From the NCBI RefSeq assembly GCF_048128805.1, contig NC_135998.1:24051063-24115062 (forward strand): 64,000 bases of DNA, in the 5' to 3' direction. The first letter of the stretch is position 1; each line of letters starts with the position of its first letter. Of the stretch, positions 1-13,875 are shown in pieces. This DNA comes from Centroberyx gerrardi (lineage: Eukaryota; Chordata; Actinopteri; Beryciformes; Berycidae). The position numbers and the translations under genes were made by a program. The notes beneath the pieces are model-generated. The model was not told where the DNA came from and made no database searches. It saw only the letters and a list, made by a program, of their open reading frames with translations.

Positions 1-84
1 TTCACGCGCTCATTCCTTGTGCATTATCATCAGCTTGCCATGTCTTCTTGAGTCTCACAGTCTTCCTCTTCTGACACCCCTTCA

Positions 85-112
85 CCCCCCCCCCCCCCCC
101 CCCCCACCCCCC
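85..112 (+). repeat. poly-C tract at a 3' splice site
   Basis: A run of C broken by a single A sits immediately before the dipk1b acceptor AAG and serves as its polypyrimidine tract. Confidence 0.8.
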
Positions 113-115
113 AAG

Positions 116-250
116 AGTCGTCTCCCGGCCATAAAGGTGAAGTACCTGCTCCTGGCATGGCTGGGCATCCTGGTCGCCAGCTGGGTCATCTACATGCAGT
201 ATGCTTCGTATTCTGAACTCTGCCGAGGGCATGTCTGCCACATGGTCATT
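116..250 (+). CDS. dipk1b: dipk1b (fam69b) exon encoding the membrane anchor
   Basis: First coding exon visible in the window, 45 codons in the frame that joins the next exons. It encodes a short basic stretch and one hydrophobic segment (YLLLAWLGILVASWVIYMQY), then SYSELCRGHVC. This is the N-terminal signal anchor of FAM69/DIPK1 proteins, which are type II membrane proteins of the ER. The ELCRGHVC form matches the B paralog better than A. The donor is ATT|GTAAGT at 250/251. The acceptor is preceded by a poly-C run and is uncertain by two bases (AAG ending at 115, or the overlapping AG ending at 117). No start codon is expected here: the family has a short first exon of about 20 codons, which must lie before the window. 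Confidence 0.85.
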
Positions 251-586
251 GTAAGTATACTCTCAATTCCCCATTTTGAAAATTGACAGCATAACTTCAT
301 CAGCCATTATGACAATGGAAAGACAGCAACCATATGGACACAGATATGATCACAGATCTGGAATCAAGGTTATGTATTCCTTGTCCTGCCATAAAACTAT
401 CACCATAATTAGTCCATAGCTGTATCGTGATGCTCCAATGTGATGCTTTGCCCAACCTCAATTATGAAATGTTACAGATTTAGTGTATTGGTTAGTTGGT
501 GCTGCAGTCAGATCATGATCAACTTTTAGTTTACCTGGGAACATTAACAACACTGGCATGTTTTAAATGCACCACTAGAGAAAGAC

Positions 587-627
<41 letters not shown>

Positions 628-1919
628 AAGACACAGAGAGAGAGAGAGTGAGATAAGATACACTACAGCCTAGGTGCAGGACTAGGTAGATGCAATAGGC
701 ACAAGTACAAATATAGCTGCAATCGGCCATAGCACGATCCAAGCCCCGGGGCCAAACACACACAGATGCTTGATATTGCAATTTGCAAAAAAATGTAAAA
801 AAAAAACAAAACAGTTATCTATGTGAAGTTTGATTACTCTAGCATTAAATGTTTAGTTTTCCGCATCTTCATTTGTGTGTCTTGGCCAAATGGTTCCATG
901 TATCAAAAGTCTCTGGAATAGCCACAACAAACAATTGTTATTGCAAGTTTGGCCTGATGGTGGTGCTATGGAGCACAACCATGTGTGGTCCGACAACATT
1001 TTTGTGAAAAATGATTCTGTGCCAAGAGTTATTGGCTAAAATGTAAAGTTGCTTGTTAGCGGAGGAGATTTGAAACCTATATGCACCACATTTGGCTGCT
1101 CTGGGACTTACGGTCTCTGAGGTGCAGATGCTTTTGAGGCAGACAAATAATGGTGGTTGGACCTTTAAATAATATGTGCAAGGTTCCAAAACAATGGGAA
1201 AAGATGGCAGGACAACCGGACAGGAGGACTCTCTTGAGGAGGAGGAGGTAAAGCTTCGGGCTGCTTGTATTGGCCTCTTCCCTCATGCATCACCATTGAC
1301 GCTGGCCATGGGTAGAGCATATAGCTTAACTACTCCCCTGCTGTGTCCAGCTGTTTCCACTGCCTTTGGCGGCTGAGAATAGGCGTAGTCGTGTAGATGA
1401 GCATAGATCAAAGCAGAGTGTTCGCTGAAGACGAGAGAGTGCACAATATCCTTCCTCTGTTCTTTATTGCTGTTGCCCCCTAGGTAATACAAGCAATAAT
1501 GAGGTGCTGTGGTCAGACGGACAGTAACATAGTCATAACCGCCGACTCCATGCCAAAATACATAAACAAAAAAAAAGAGGACAAGGAAAAACAGGATTTG
1601 CCAAAAGGCTGTTTTAATGAGACTTTGGCTCTTGTAAAGAATTAAATCCTTACTGCTAGTTCTCACCTTGGCCTAACTCTGGATCTGCAGATATTCTGAT
1701 TAATATGCCTGTCTCCTCCCTGCTGCCTCTCTGCAAACAGTCTCTGCTAAGGCAGGGGTAAATGTCGACTGAACTCGTACACTGAGATAAACAGACATCT
1801 TGAAGTACTTGATGCTATCTAAATTTAGGACTCAGCCTTGCAAGAGGACAAGAGTGCTGAAGGATCTTCCTGGCGTTTTCCCGTCATTAATGTAGCGCAT
1901 TTCCTGTTTCCTTTTTCAG
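251..1919 (+). other. dipk1b intron
   Basis: Intron from GTAAGT to TTTTTCAG. It holds a GA-rich microsatellite at 577-652. I see no other gene-like content; the short ORFs have no recognisable domains. Confidence 0.75.
577..652. repeat. (GA)n microsatellite with GAAAGACA interruptions
   Basis: Read directly: blocks of AG repeats separated by AAAGACA-type units. Confidence 0.9.
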
Positions 1920-2027
1920 TGTGATCACTACAGAAGGGGCATAATATCAGGCTCATCCTGCAAGGCATTGTGTGATCAGAGAACCCTAACCCTGCAGCGC
2001 TGCATGTCCACCTCCTCCACACATCAG
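1920..2027 (+). CDS. dipk1b: dipk1b exon, cysteine-rich segment
   Basis: 36 codons between TTTTTCAG and CAG|GTAAAT, phase 0 at both ends. The peptide starts CDHYRRGIISGSSCKALC and carries four cysteines in the spacing of FAM69B. The exon is too short to stand out as an ORF and was found by splice sites plus family similarity. Confidence 0.88.
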
Positions 2028-3042
2028 GTAAATAAACACACGCACTTACATACACACACAGGACGATAACATGTCTGGCTGAAGGAAACACTCAGGCCAT
2101 CAGCACACGAGCTGCATGTGTGCTGATGCTTTTGTGCTCCTCAGAGTGGAAGATTCTCATCTGCTAACCAGATGCACAAGCATTTTGCTGATCTAAAATA
2201 CAGAATAAACAGAGACACAGAGTTTGTGTGCTTTTAATCTAATGTGAAAGCATGTCTTAACTCCTCGTCATGTTCCACACTGTCCTGCTGTCATCTGCTT
2301 GTTGCATAGTGAACTGCCTATAGCTATGGAAACGAGGAGTAGGAAAAATATTTACTGGTGATGTATCATCAGGTTGAAAAAAAACAAACTGTTTTTTCTT
2401 ATTCCCAATCTAGTAATAGTTAAGGCTCTTGAAGTTTCATATTAAAAAAAAAAAAATCATTCAATGTGGCAACATCTGCATGATTCGATTTCAGTAGATG
2501 TAATGTAGTTGTTACCCATTTTTCATTTCAGTAGGGGAAGCCTTCTTGGAACCGTATTGGCTTATCAGTTTAGAATATATTCTGTAACATAGATTTTCCA
2601 ACTTTTAAGTTAATTCTATGAAATGTTAGGCACATGCATACAATTCCAGTCAATAAAGCTGAGCACTGCTGAGTATACTGTAGGCCTACCTGCCAAAAGA
2701 TTTGAAAATATATAAAAAAAATGAAGGAACAGGGTCAGTGTTTTGTCTACATTTGGTATCAAACACCTGCAAAAAACTATTGTTCCCTTTGTTCCTCCGA
2801 TCTCAAGCCATGTTTTAAGTGCAATCTAAGCCCCAAATAGCATCTAAGCTAAAACATTTGCATGAGAACTATTGGTATATTACTATTAGGAACAGAACTG
2901 GAGACAGCTGTGTGCACTTTTTTTGGCCTGTGGTAATAGTTTGCACCCTTCTTAATGGATCCGGCCCTCAGTCTCTAACCTTCTTCCTATCACACAAACA
3001 TACTCTACCTGTCACCTTTCTCAAATGTCTTTCTGCTTGCAG
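2028..3042 (+). other. dipk1b intron
   Basis: Intron between GTAAAT and CTGCTTGCAG. AT-rich; nothing else recognised. Confidence 0.75.
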
Positions 3043-3219
3043 GTATACAGTGGGCTATGGAAGGAGAGGCCAGTGGTGATCAAGTGTGGGATTGAGGAGC
3101 CAGTGAAGATCGACGGGGCTCCAGACTCTGTGCTGCGGCAGGAGATGAGCTTGTTTGACAAACCCACCCGTGGAACCTCTATGGACGAGTTCAGAGAGAT
3201 GCTGCACAGCTTCCTCAAG
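3043..3219 (+). CDS. dipk1b: dipk1b exon, start of the kinase-like fold
   Basis: 59 codons, phase 0, acceptor TTGCAG|GTA and donor AAG|GTCTGC. The peptide VYSGLWKERPVVIKCGIEE holds the VIK lysine (about residue 95 of the visible protein) that corresponds to the beta-3 lysine of protein kinases. LFDKPTRGTS follows, a strongly conserved FAM69 signature. Confidence 0.9.
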
Positions 3220-5266
<2,047 letters not shown>

Positions 5267-5614
5267 GATCCAACCATTATCCAACCTGCACTTCCACACA
5301 GTGAATGGGTGAATTATTAGATGAACTCGTCTGAGATTTTGCTGGAGAAGCTTTGCCAAAAGTTTTAGTTTTTGGTGGTATAAATATAGTATTTTGACTC
5401 AACACTGACTGTGAATAACAGGAAACTGTGAAACAATGAATATATGAAAAAGCAGATAAAGTCGACTGGTTCTCTGGGAACCTCATAGAAAGCCTTTTGT
5501 TTTCCAAAATGCTTTATTTTGTGAAGCACATTGATCTATGTAGACATAATATTCTCAGGGCGTTGCCTGTGATTTTATTTATCAAATGCTATAAGGAAAC
5601 AACTAGTTTTTCAA

Positions 5615-5620
5615 AATAAA
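5615..5620 (+). terminator. candidate dipk1b poly(A) signal
   Basis: AATAAA about 350 bases after the stop; the first canonical hexamer seen in the 3' UTR. Confidence 0.5.
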
Positions 5621-6487
5621 AAAGACAACAAAAACACTGGATAATTTTGAGGGTACATGTCCTCTTTTGCAACGTAGTCGTGCCCCAGCAGAAATAGGAA
5701 AGACATACTGTTACATGGGAGGTGTGTGATTGTGAATGTGAGTAGACCGTATTTGTTTCCTGTGTATGAATATAACCCACATTTGAGGCAGAGATCAGGT
5801 ACAAATAATGGATATGTATTCACTTCACACTGATATTGATCATGTATTCCAATCAATTTCAACTGATTGGAATCGTGAAGGCCAAATATAGATATCAATT
5901 AAAGATTACCATGATTAAACTTCAACTGCCTCAGACATCAATATGATTTTGCAGCACATCATGAATCCAATTGCAAAAATCTGATCTGGGCAGCTGGTGT
6001 TAAAGTGAAATGTCTGCCCATTATGAAGCCTCTTTAAATACATTTGACAGGTTGAAAATTGGGCAAGTCATTAGTTGCAAGAGTTTCAATGGCAATGTTT
6101 TTTTAATGTTTAAAGTTTGACTGAAAATGTTTACATTTCAGTGCTTTCTTGGAAATGTTAGAACCCTCATAAGTTGCAATCCAAATTACATCATTCCAAA
6201 TGATGCTACTGAAATGGTGTAAACCTTTTAACAGCTTTAGCTTCTTGCACTTCATGTTACCAAGAAAGTTTTCACCACCTGTTTATCAGGGATATACTGC
6301 ATACTGCATGCCACCTTCATAACTCTGGAAACATTATGTTTACTAGGATACAATGCTGTAAGAATAAGGAAAACATCTGAACCCATTAAAAAACCCTTTA
6401 GGTATCCTGTCTGTGGATTGATAGACAATCCTTGTGAATGTTGACTGAACAAAGATATTAATACTCAGACGTTTGTTTACCTTTATG
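5621..6487. other. intergenic, no feature seen
   Basis: AT-rich sequence after dipk1b. The only ORFs are short and lack recognisable domains. Confidence 0.6.
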
Positions 6488-6645
6488 CAGTGGTTCTCAA
6501 TCTTGGTCCTCGTAACCTCGAGTAGCCTACTGCTGGGGGGCTATCCTACCAGGTAGATAACTGCATCCACCTGGTCACCTTACTAGATGGCTACAATGAA
6601 AACCAGCAGGCTCTGGGTCCTGAGGACCAGGATCAAGAATCACTA
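6488..6645. mobile_element. hAT-type MITE, about 158 bp
   Basis: Imperfect terminal inverted repeats: CAGTGGTTCTCAATCTTGGT on the left against the reverse complement TAGTGATTCTTGATCCTGGT on the right. Flanking octamers CCTTTATG and CATTTAAG agree at 6 of 8 positions, as expected for an old 8-bp hAT duplication. Confidence 0.7.
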
Positions 6646-6677
6646 CATTTAAGGAATTTATTTGACTGTCTGAATCA

Positions 6678-6849
6678 GCAGTGGGCAATCATGTGCCATG
6701 GAAGGCCAAGATCAAAGACTACACCAGATTTCACTGATAAGCTCTTCCTCTGTGGTTGAATTTGTGCTAATCTGTGCAATCCCCTGGTGGTTTTTGGCTG
6801 GAATGAAAACCTGCACACTCATGGCCGTCCGTGGCACGAGTGCCGATTC
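6678..6849. mobile_element. MITE with GGCA..CATGTGCC..GG ends
   Basis: Diverged inverted repeat: left CAATCATGTGCCATGGAAGG, right reverse complement containing CACTCGTGCCACGGACGG. It also contains GGAATGAAAACCTGC, which is shared with the element at 44903-45082, so both probably belong to one family. Confidence 0.55.
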
Positions 6850-7927
6850 ATGATCTAAATAGATTCACCGATTTTTGAAGAGCTCAACTTGTAAATACTT
6901 ATGCTTTTTGGAACATTCTTAGCCCATATTATCTCATTTCAGTTTTGCATTTGCCCATGTTTACAAAAATACAAATGTCAGCAAATTTATGTTAAGCTGT
7001 CACATACTGTGAGACCAATTTGAGTGAAATATTTTCAATCCAATAAATGACTACGCAAACAATGCCGGTAGTACAGTGACAGCTTCTTGTCTGGTGAATT
7101 TATGCTTAAACTTCCAGCCTGATGGCAGACTTGTGGAACATGACAGTTGTATAGTAGGGTCCCATCGAAAGTCATTCACTTAAGTTTGCCATTTGTTGCC
7201 AAAAGCCCTCAATACCACACCAAGGTCAGTGGGCTTTGAATGTGGCAGGCGAAATACTTCAATTGCTGGGGACTCATCCAGCTGCTGCAACTTCCAAAAG
7301 GATGTACCTACTTTCTAGAGGAGTTATCAGTGTTGTTAAAACTAAGGCTGCTATCCAGTGTGGACCTGTGAACCTGAAGCTAACCTCAACTTGCTCTCCA
7401 TTAGGGCTTAGCTGTGGCACAGGGTCAGTCTTCCTCCTGACGTTAGCCCCGCTTCCTCACATTCAGCAGCAGGAAGGGCTCCTCAGATTGCCAACAGCTG
7501 CTCAAAACAGGCAGCACTGCTTCATCCATCAACTGCTGTTGAACTGTCAGCAGATTACACTACTGACTTATATTGATCTGGTTTCAATAATGCTTATGTG
7601 TAGTTTAATATAGGCTACTCAAGTACATTTTTTTTTTTTAATCTTTATTAAATATGATGATGTATAATGGTATAATAATAAATTATATAATGATAATCAA
7701 AATGTCATCCTAAGACAAGACTAGACAAGAGGAAACTATGTTGATGTATTATCTCAACCTGGGATGTATCAAGGTTACAGCCAGGATGCTAATTTTGAAA
7801 CTGTGCCAAATGTTGTATGGCCCCACATGATGACAACAAATCTTACTTCTCAATGAGCATTTATTCTCCAAAAATCTCAACTCTCAAAAACAGGTTACAG
7901 GATAAGATAACATTTTCACTCTCTTGT

Positions 7928-7930
<3 letters not shown>
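6850..7930. other. intergenic, no feature seen
   Basis: Includes a 125-codon ORF (7236-7613, +) with no recognisable domain; treated as chance. Confidence 0.5.

Positions 7931-7931
<1 letters not shown>

Positions 7932-7972
<41 letters not shown>
7932..7972. repeat. (TG)n microsatellite
   Basis: About 20 TG units, read directly; it abuts the 3' end of the piggyBac remnant. Confidence 0.95.
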
Positions 7973-7973
<1 letters not shown>

Positions 7974-9465
7974 CATCCCCTGGAGCGCAGAAGTGGCACC
8001 TCTTCGTCTTGTCTTTGTGGTTTTCGGGTAGAGCTGCTGGGGAGGTTGAGCTTGCTTGCTGTACATCCATCACCAAACTGGCAGCAGATGGTGTGTGAGG
8101 AAGGTGCGGGGGAATCAGCGGGGTCACCATAGCTTTCCCTAACGCTCCCAGGAAGAGACTCCTCTTGAACGACTTCCCCTGGTTCCACGCTGGATATATC
8201 TCCATCCACAAAACAAATGTGCTGTAGCCGGAGACAAAACAACACCACAGGCTGTCATCCGCTTACAGGAGTATGTGCCAGCAACCTGCAACAAATCAAT
8301 CAATAAAACACTGAAAATACAGAACCACTATACCACACCTTACACAAAAACATGAAGTACCTACCGTATCAAGTTTGTCGACTCCCACTTTGTTATTGTT
8401 GTAGTCCAGGATGATGTGGGGCTTCTCATCTTCCCTGGTGCTCACAGCGGCATCTGTGTAGTGTGCTCATCAACAGGACATTTTTGTTCTTTTTAGGGCA
8501 ATATGATACTTAAGTGTGTGTCTCCCTGAAGGCAAACATAGAGGAGAATGGAGCCCTGTCCTATGTTGCCAGCAGTGCAGGGGGAAGCTCGGGCTTGTTT
8601 CTTTGCAGTGTCCCTACCATGGTTAGCTGGGATTGAAAATGAGGGGCAGGGCGCTCAACCCACTGGTCCCACACTTCTTGAATGGCAGCAAGTTTGTCTT
8701 ATTTATGGTGGGCATTTATTTTGTCCCGGTTGTCAGAACGAATGACTCTGGACAGGACATGAAAGATCTGGAGTGACATGGTCGCCTGGAAAATTGCGCG
8801 AACAGACTCTGCATGCCATAGGCATTGTGGTGGCCTCATTCCTGGATCTGTACACACCTGCCAGAATCAACAGACCAGTGTAGGACTGCAGGTCAGTGCG
8901 GTCTATGTCCTTCCAGCCATCACCATATACACGTCTCCCCTCCATGTTTGTCATCTCAAGCACTATCTTTTCAATGCGCTCCAGGAGAAAAGCTCGAAGC
9001 TGGACTTGATATAATCAACACGTCTTGTTGGTCCTGGGGTCATTCTGATATTTTCAGCTGTCGCTCTGCCTTGTCTCTCAGGGGGAATTGAAGACCATGA
9101 CAAATTCCCATTTTTTTTAACCGGAATGCAACTTCCACCTCAGCAGGACCCTCTTCCTCATCAGCTGCCTGCTCCTCATCAGTTAATACATAATCTGGAT
9201 CAACTTCAATCTTGTCCTCAACTTCAGAAACGTCCTCCTTCACTCCTTCCTCAGGTCCGTTCTGGCCACTGTCTTGCTCGTCAGCGCCATCACCAAAAAT
9301 GTAATCAAGAGCCTTGTACAAAGAGAGCCGTTTGGTCAGTGGGCTGTCGCAGAACCTCTTAAGACTTGAATCTCTCCTAAGATTTGAGTTGCGAGAACAG
9401 ATTTGTGTCGCACTGAACCATGTTGTGGTTGTGTGCAAAAACGTTCTCATAACTAACAGGTGCAA
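7973..9465 (-). pseudogene. broken piggyBac-family transposase
   Basis: Reading the minus strand from 9465 down, several pieces match a DDE_Tnp_1_7 (piggyBac) transposase in the right order. They are: an acidic N-terminal region (about 9465-9040); then LQSYTGLLILAGVYRSRNE (about 8860-8800); DKLAAIQEVWDQWVE and IFNPS (about 8690-8630); VLLMSTLH (about 8480); HIILDYNNNKVGVDKLDT (about 8420-8365), the piggyBac Y-N-x-x-K-x-GVD-x-LD signature; TYSCKR (8270); WMEIYPAWNQGKSFKRSLF (about 8210-8155); and a C-terminal KRCHFC fragment. The pieces lie in different frames with stops between them (for example after LKISE near 9040), and much of the catalytic middle is missing. A 79-bp stretch at 8286-8364 has perfect intron borders (ACG|GTAGGT, TTGTTGCAG|GTT) between GVDKLDT and TYSCKR. 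Inactive copy. Confidence 0.85.
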
Positions 9466-9879
9466 TGTTTTGCTTGATAGTTGTGGTTCTCATGGGGGGA
9501 GCTGGTGTAGCTGCCTGAGAAGTAGGGTGAGATGGGGATGGGACAGCTGGAACTTTACAGGTGTGCTTTACAGGTTGCCATCTGCTAGATACTCTTAGTT
9601 GACATATGGTTGCAAAACTAAACTACTGAATTGGGTTCTCTTTGCTCTTTATTATAGTCTCACCAATTCATTTTCTATGGCTGCCCAGATTTGACCAGAA
9701 ACAATGCAGATGTCCTAAATTTGAATAAAACACTTAACCTTTACTAAAAGTTGTGAACATGATTTTTTTTGTGTTCTGATAGCTAGTGTGGAGGATGTCA
9801 TGATGCTTTATGGCAATCAGATAAAAAAACAACAGTGACAGCAAAAAGTTGTAAATCGGTCAGATTTGACTAACACAGC

Positions 9880-10254
9880 CAGAGGGTTGTTTAACAGGAC
9901 AGCAGTGATGATTGGGTATCTTCCATCTGTAAAGACAAATCAAACAGTCATGGGAATTTTCTCATGTTACTTTCCAGTTTCAACAAGGCATTAAATCTAT
10001 GGTCACACTTTTGTGTGATCTGTTGGAAAAATCAATCACTCCAAGTCCCCACTGCTCTAGGTATTGGGTGTAGATGCCGATGTAGACCTTTTAGTCTCTG
10101 CCACCTTATGACACAGGCTCAACACAATGTCGGACTGCAACGCCTCAAGGGGCAGGCTGGGTGAGAAACACTTACCATGAATTTTCACCTTCACAAGCAA
10201 CTCTGCCGCGGCTCTGGAGGACGAATGTTTATCTAGTCCATCAGCACCAGGCTT
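9880..10254 (-). other. two phase-compatible splice-like exons, unknown gene
   Basis: On the minus strand, 10254-10176 is bounded by ATTTT-type pyrimidines plus TTTTAG and a strong donor CATG|GTAAGTG. It reads KPGADGLDKHSSS then RAAAELLVKVKIH and ends in phase 1. The next candidate exon starts at 9926 after GTCTTTACAG and continues in the matching phase as DGRYPIITAVLLNNPLAVL. I do not recognise the protein. Further splice-like segments at 10887-10822 and about 10726-10660 are open (NSASWIPNVNGTMDIMTF; YIHSEKTDGFAFMKTAVPG), but their phases do not join. It may be a decayed gene or an older part of the neighbouring transposon. Confidence 0.3.
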
Positions 10255-10580
10255 CTAAAAAGTTAAGTTAGTCATTAGCAGAAATCATCATGGCAAAATG
10301 TTCAGTCCAGTTAATACTGTATGTTTGCGCTTGCAAATGAACAATGCAAATGAACAGTAACTGTCAATTTATGTAAATACATTGGCATCATGGTAAGGTG
10401 AGGTAACTGGTTCTATCTGGCCCGGTTCCGTACCCAAAGCCCACTACACAGGGGAAATTGAGCAATCATGAGCCAGTTTCTATTTGCCCACTTACTGCAC
10501 AACAGAGGCATTGGAGCCAGAGTTGCATCTCAAGGGGCAATGTTAACACAGTGGACTCCTACCACATGCTATTAAATAAA

Positions 10581-10604
10581 TGTGTGTGTGTGTGTGTGTG
10601 TGTG
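10581..10604. repeat. (TG)n microsatellite
   Basis: Twelve TG units, read directly. Confidence 0.9.
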
Positions 10605-10899
10605 CTCAGCTACAAAATCAATGTTCAACAAGACCAGTTTCCATTCTCTGAATGACAGTCATCTCAAGCACCGGGGACAGCTGTCTTCATGAAGGCAAAG
10701 CCATCAGTCTTCTCACTGTGGATATACCTGCATAAGTAGAACAATGCATCAAAAGACTATATAAAATTCTTAATATTGTAATGCAATAAAGGAACCATCA
10801 ATGAACTGTAATTTTACACACCAAAAGTCATGATGTCCATTGTTCCATTAACATTTGGGATCCATGAGGCAGAGTTGGAGGCCACACCTAAATCAAATC

Positions 10900-13700
10900 A
10901 TTAACATGGTTTGACAAGTTCTCCATTGATGTAAGTTACAATTACAATTTCCTTATTTTGCTGTCTCTATTTTTTAGTTAAAAAACATTTTGGATGCTAA
11001 AAAAAGCTTCATTAAGGCATTCTGTAGTTTTTAAGAAATGGCATGATTTGAGCCGTGCCCTAGCTTCTCACAACCTTGGTGAAACATTTATTTTTTAAAT
11101 CACACATGCTGTTCATGGTGGAGTTTTGGTTATGAAAACCCAGTTTGGATTGTGGGAGACAATGTCTTCTTTCCTATGATTAGAAGCCAGTGCCGATTTG
11201 TAAGCATACACTTAAATGTATGTATTCCAGATCCTGTATATAAAGATTTTAGTTTAACCTGCTAATCAAGAATTGGAATGTATTAACGTACCCTGCTTCT
11301 TATTACAGGCATGTTCATTTTTATGTCTCAGCCTAATTTTGAAGGCAGACAAGCGCTCACTTTAAAAGGTCTTTTTCTTTAGAGTGCATGCATTTCTTCT
11401 CAGAAGAAGTATTTTTGATCAATGATCCACTTAGGCCTATGTTTAACTGCTTCTTGACTGGAACAACACAGTATATTAGGGCAGCTTGCTTTTCATTTGC
11501 CACTGCCACAATCAGCGTAGTCCAACTTCCTGACAAAATTTACTTATTTTAATCACTGGTGTGTTTGACCATGATATGGTAAATTGTAGACAATAATGAG
11601 TTTGCCAACTTGCATATTAAATTATTGGTGGTGTGGACCAATTTAGAGCACTACAGTAGTAATAACCTGCAACATTTTCATATAAAACACACATATAACA
11701 GAATAGTGATTCAACCTATACCCAGTTCATGAAGCTTTTTATATTTGCTGTTCTAAACACCTGGTGTCAGGTAGGCCTTTCCCTGGCAAAACTCCTCTGG
11801 TGCACAAGAAGTGCAGCGTTACATTTCTGGCATCAGCAGCAGTTTGTTCAAGGAGGTTTCATAGATAGGTTTGTTTAGAATAAACAGAACTTAGTATAAC
11901 CAGGAACAGACGAAAAGACCAGTACCTACGGAAACTCAATCTTCTTTAACAGAAAATCCAAGGAAAAAGACATTAAAGTAATGGACACACTTACCGCGAA
12001 GTGATCTTTGGGAAGTGCATTGCAAAAACAACACAGCAGTGACCACTTGTCACCAAGACTTCTAAAAAAACAAAAACAAACTTGTGGCTCACCCCTTTAA
12101 TTATGTACTTTCCACAGTGTATGTTTTGCAGGCACGCAGACTTCCACCATGAGCTGGACATATTCAGGTAATTTAATTTTTATTGTGACATTTCTGCTAA
12201 TTTTCCATCTTCCCCCCAATCAGCAGGCGAATGTCAACAGAATTTAGACGTCTTAAAGTTCGGGGCATTTCTGTAGCTTTATCTGAAAATGTCACTTAGA
12301 AACAGGTTGACAACTACTGGCACATGTAAGTGGACAAGCATACGCTGAGAACTTTAAACGAAATTTAATAATTTTGAAAGGACTCGATGTTGAATGTATA
12401 TCTTCCATGTTTTATTTGGATTTTGGACTGACTTATTGTGATCACTCTTACACTTTCGACAAGGAATGGCACTAGCAAATTAGACATTTGCCAAAACGTG
12501 GATTTCAGACGTCGCAGACGTATTGTACGAGCGATATTACCATCTACAGTGACAACAGACAAAACGCTTCTGAACGGGTTAGGGCCAAAGGTTGTTTACT
12601 CACCATGTTGCCCACACAGCAAGTGACAGCCAAGGAGGTTCTATATTAAGCACGACAGCGGGGAAGGATATTCTGGTAGGACAAACTACGGAAACTGAGA
12701 AGGACCGCTCTCGAACAGTAGTGAGCGAGCCGTCCACACTGGAAAACTATGGTGACAGGCACCTTTCCGCTGTGTGCTGCATCGTGCTAGGATTATGCTT
12801 TTTTTTTATCAGGACACTGACTCTAAAACTAATATTGATTCTCTGGTTTGTGAGACTTGGTTACGGTTCTTCTCTTGCAGGTTCACCCACGGAGAGGAGG
12901 AGCCCTGAACAGGACGTTTCTCTACCCAACAAACATAAGCCAAGGGGTCTTGCTTTATAGTTGGACTATTATAAAATGCCATTCTTGTATTGTGCACAAT
13001 AAACGATTTCATACAACACCTGGCCAGAAAACATCTCAGTGAATGGGATATTTAGCTGTGTAGTTACCTTAAGCTGAGAGTTGAAGTGTCCACCTAAGTG
13101 ATGCCCTTGGTGAAAATGAGCCAAATACAATAGTGTACTTAAGGCACTACTACCATTTCAAACTTAGGAATTTTTATTTATTTTTTTAAGTTATTGAAAG
13201 GTAGCATCAAAGTTCAAAAGTAATGCAAGAGGCTGCTGATGCTCAACAGAGAAACTAAAAGAAATATTGAGTTGTGATCTTGGATTCTAATTGAATCAGA
13301 GTTGAAGTTTACCAATCATCTTAGAATGGATTTGCAGAACTGTTTTTTTTAATTTTTTAATTTTCTTTTAAATAAAAGTTTTAATGAGTTCAAGAGTACA
13401 GATCATGCATTTACCAAAGATGCTAATAATTCTTGAGGGAACTGTGTATGGAAAGAAGAATATTTGCATCATGAGTGTCGCAACAGTGGCGCACAACAGT
13501 TCAACCTATTTGGACAGTCGCTGCAACATGATGCATCCAAAAAGGTCTAGTGTATTCCTCATCAACTCAACCCACTTATTTTGTAGCAAAACAACAAATA
13601 AAAAAAGACCATACATCACAGAAAGAAACAAGATTCTATTCATGTTACTTAATGTACAGAATAAAAGGGCTGAAATGATTTGTTTGTAACATCTATAAAA
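10900..13700. other. intergenic, no gene recognised
   Basis: ORFs of 122 codons (12592-12960, +) and 101 codons (13384-13689, +) have no recognisable domain. A splice-like segment on the minus strand at 12061-11996 ends in CGCG|GTAAGTG, but its product is unrecognised. TTTATT at about 13173-13178 could be the reverse-strand poly(A) signal of mrps2, which would give a 3' UTR of about 700 bases. Confidence 0.45.
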
Positions 13701-13875
13701 GAGCTTTACACAACAGCTTCAAAATCTGAACATGAGTGAGCACAGCAGCCAGTTTTAACTCGGACCTGCACACTTTCACATTGTTTCAGAGTGAAGACGC
13801 AAGGTCAAGGGGAGCAGTAGAGAGTCTCGACTCGAGATGCACATTTTTCGAAGTATTTTTGAAGAGTCCTTAATG

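Noticed and set aside
577-652. Possible CRISPR-like repeat array
   Set aside because: Simple GA microsatellite without unique spacers, in a vertebrate intron.
7861-8248. Three overlapping minus-strand ORFs taken as separate genes
   Set aside because: They are different frames of one frameshifted piggyBac C-terminus running into a microsatellite.
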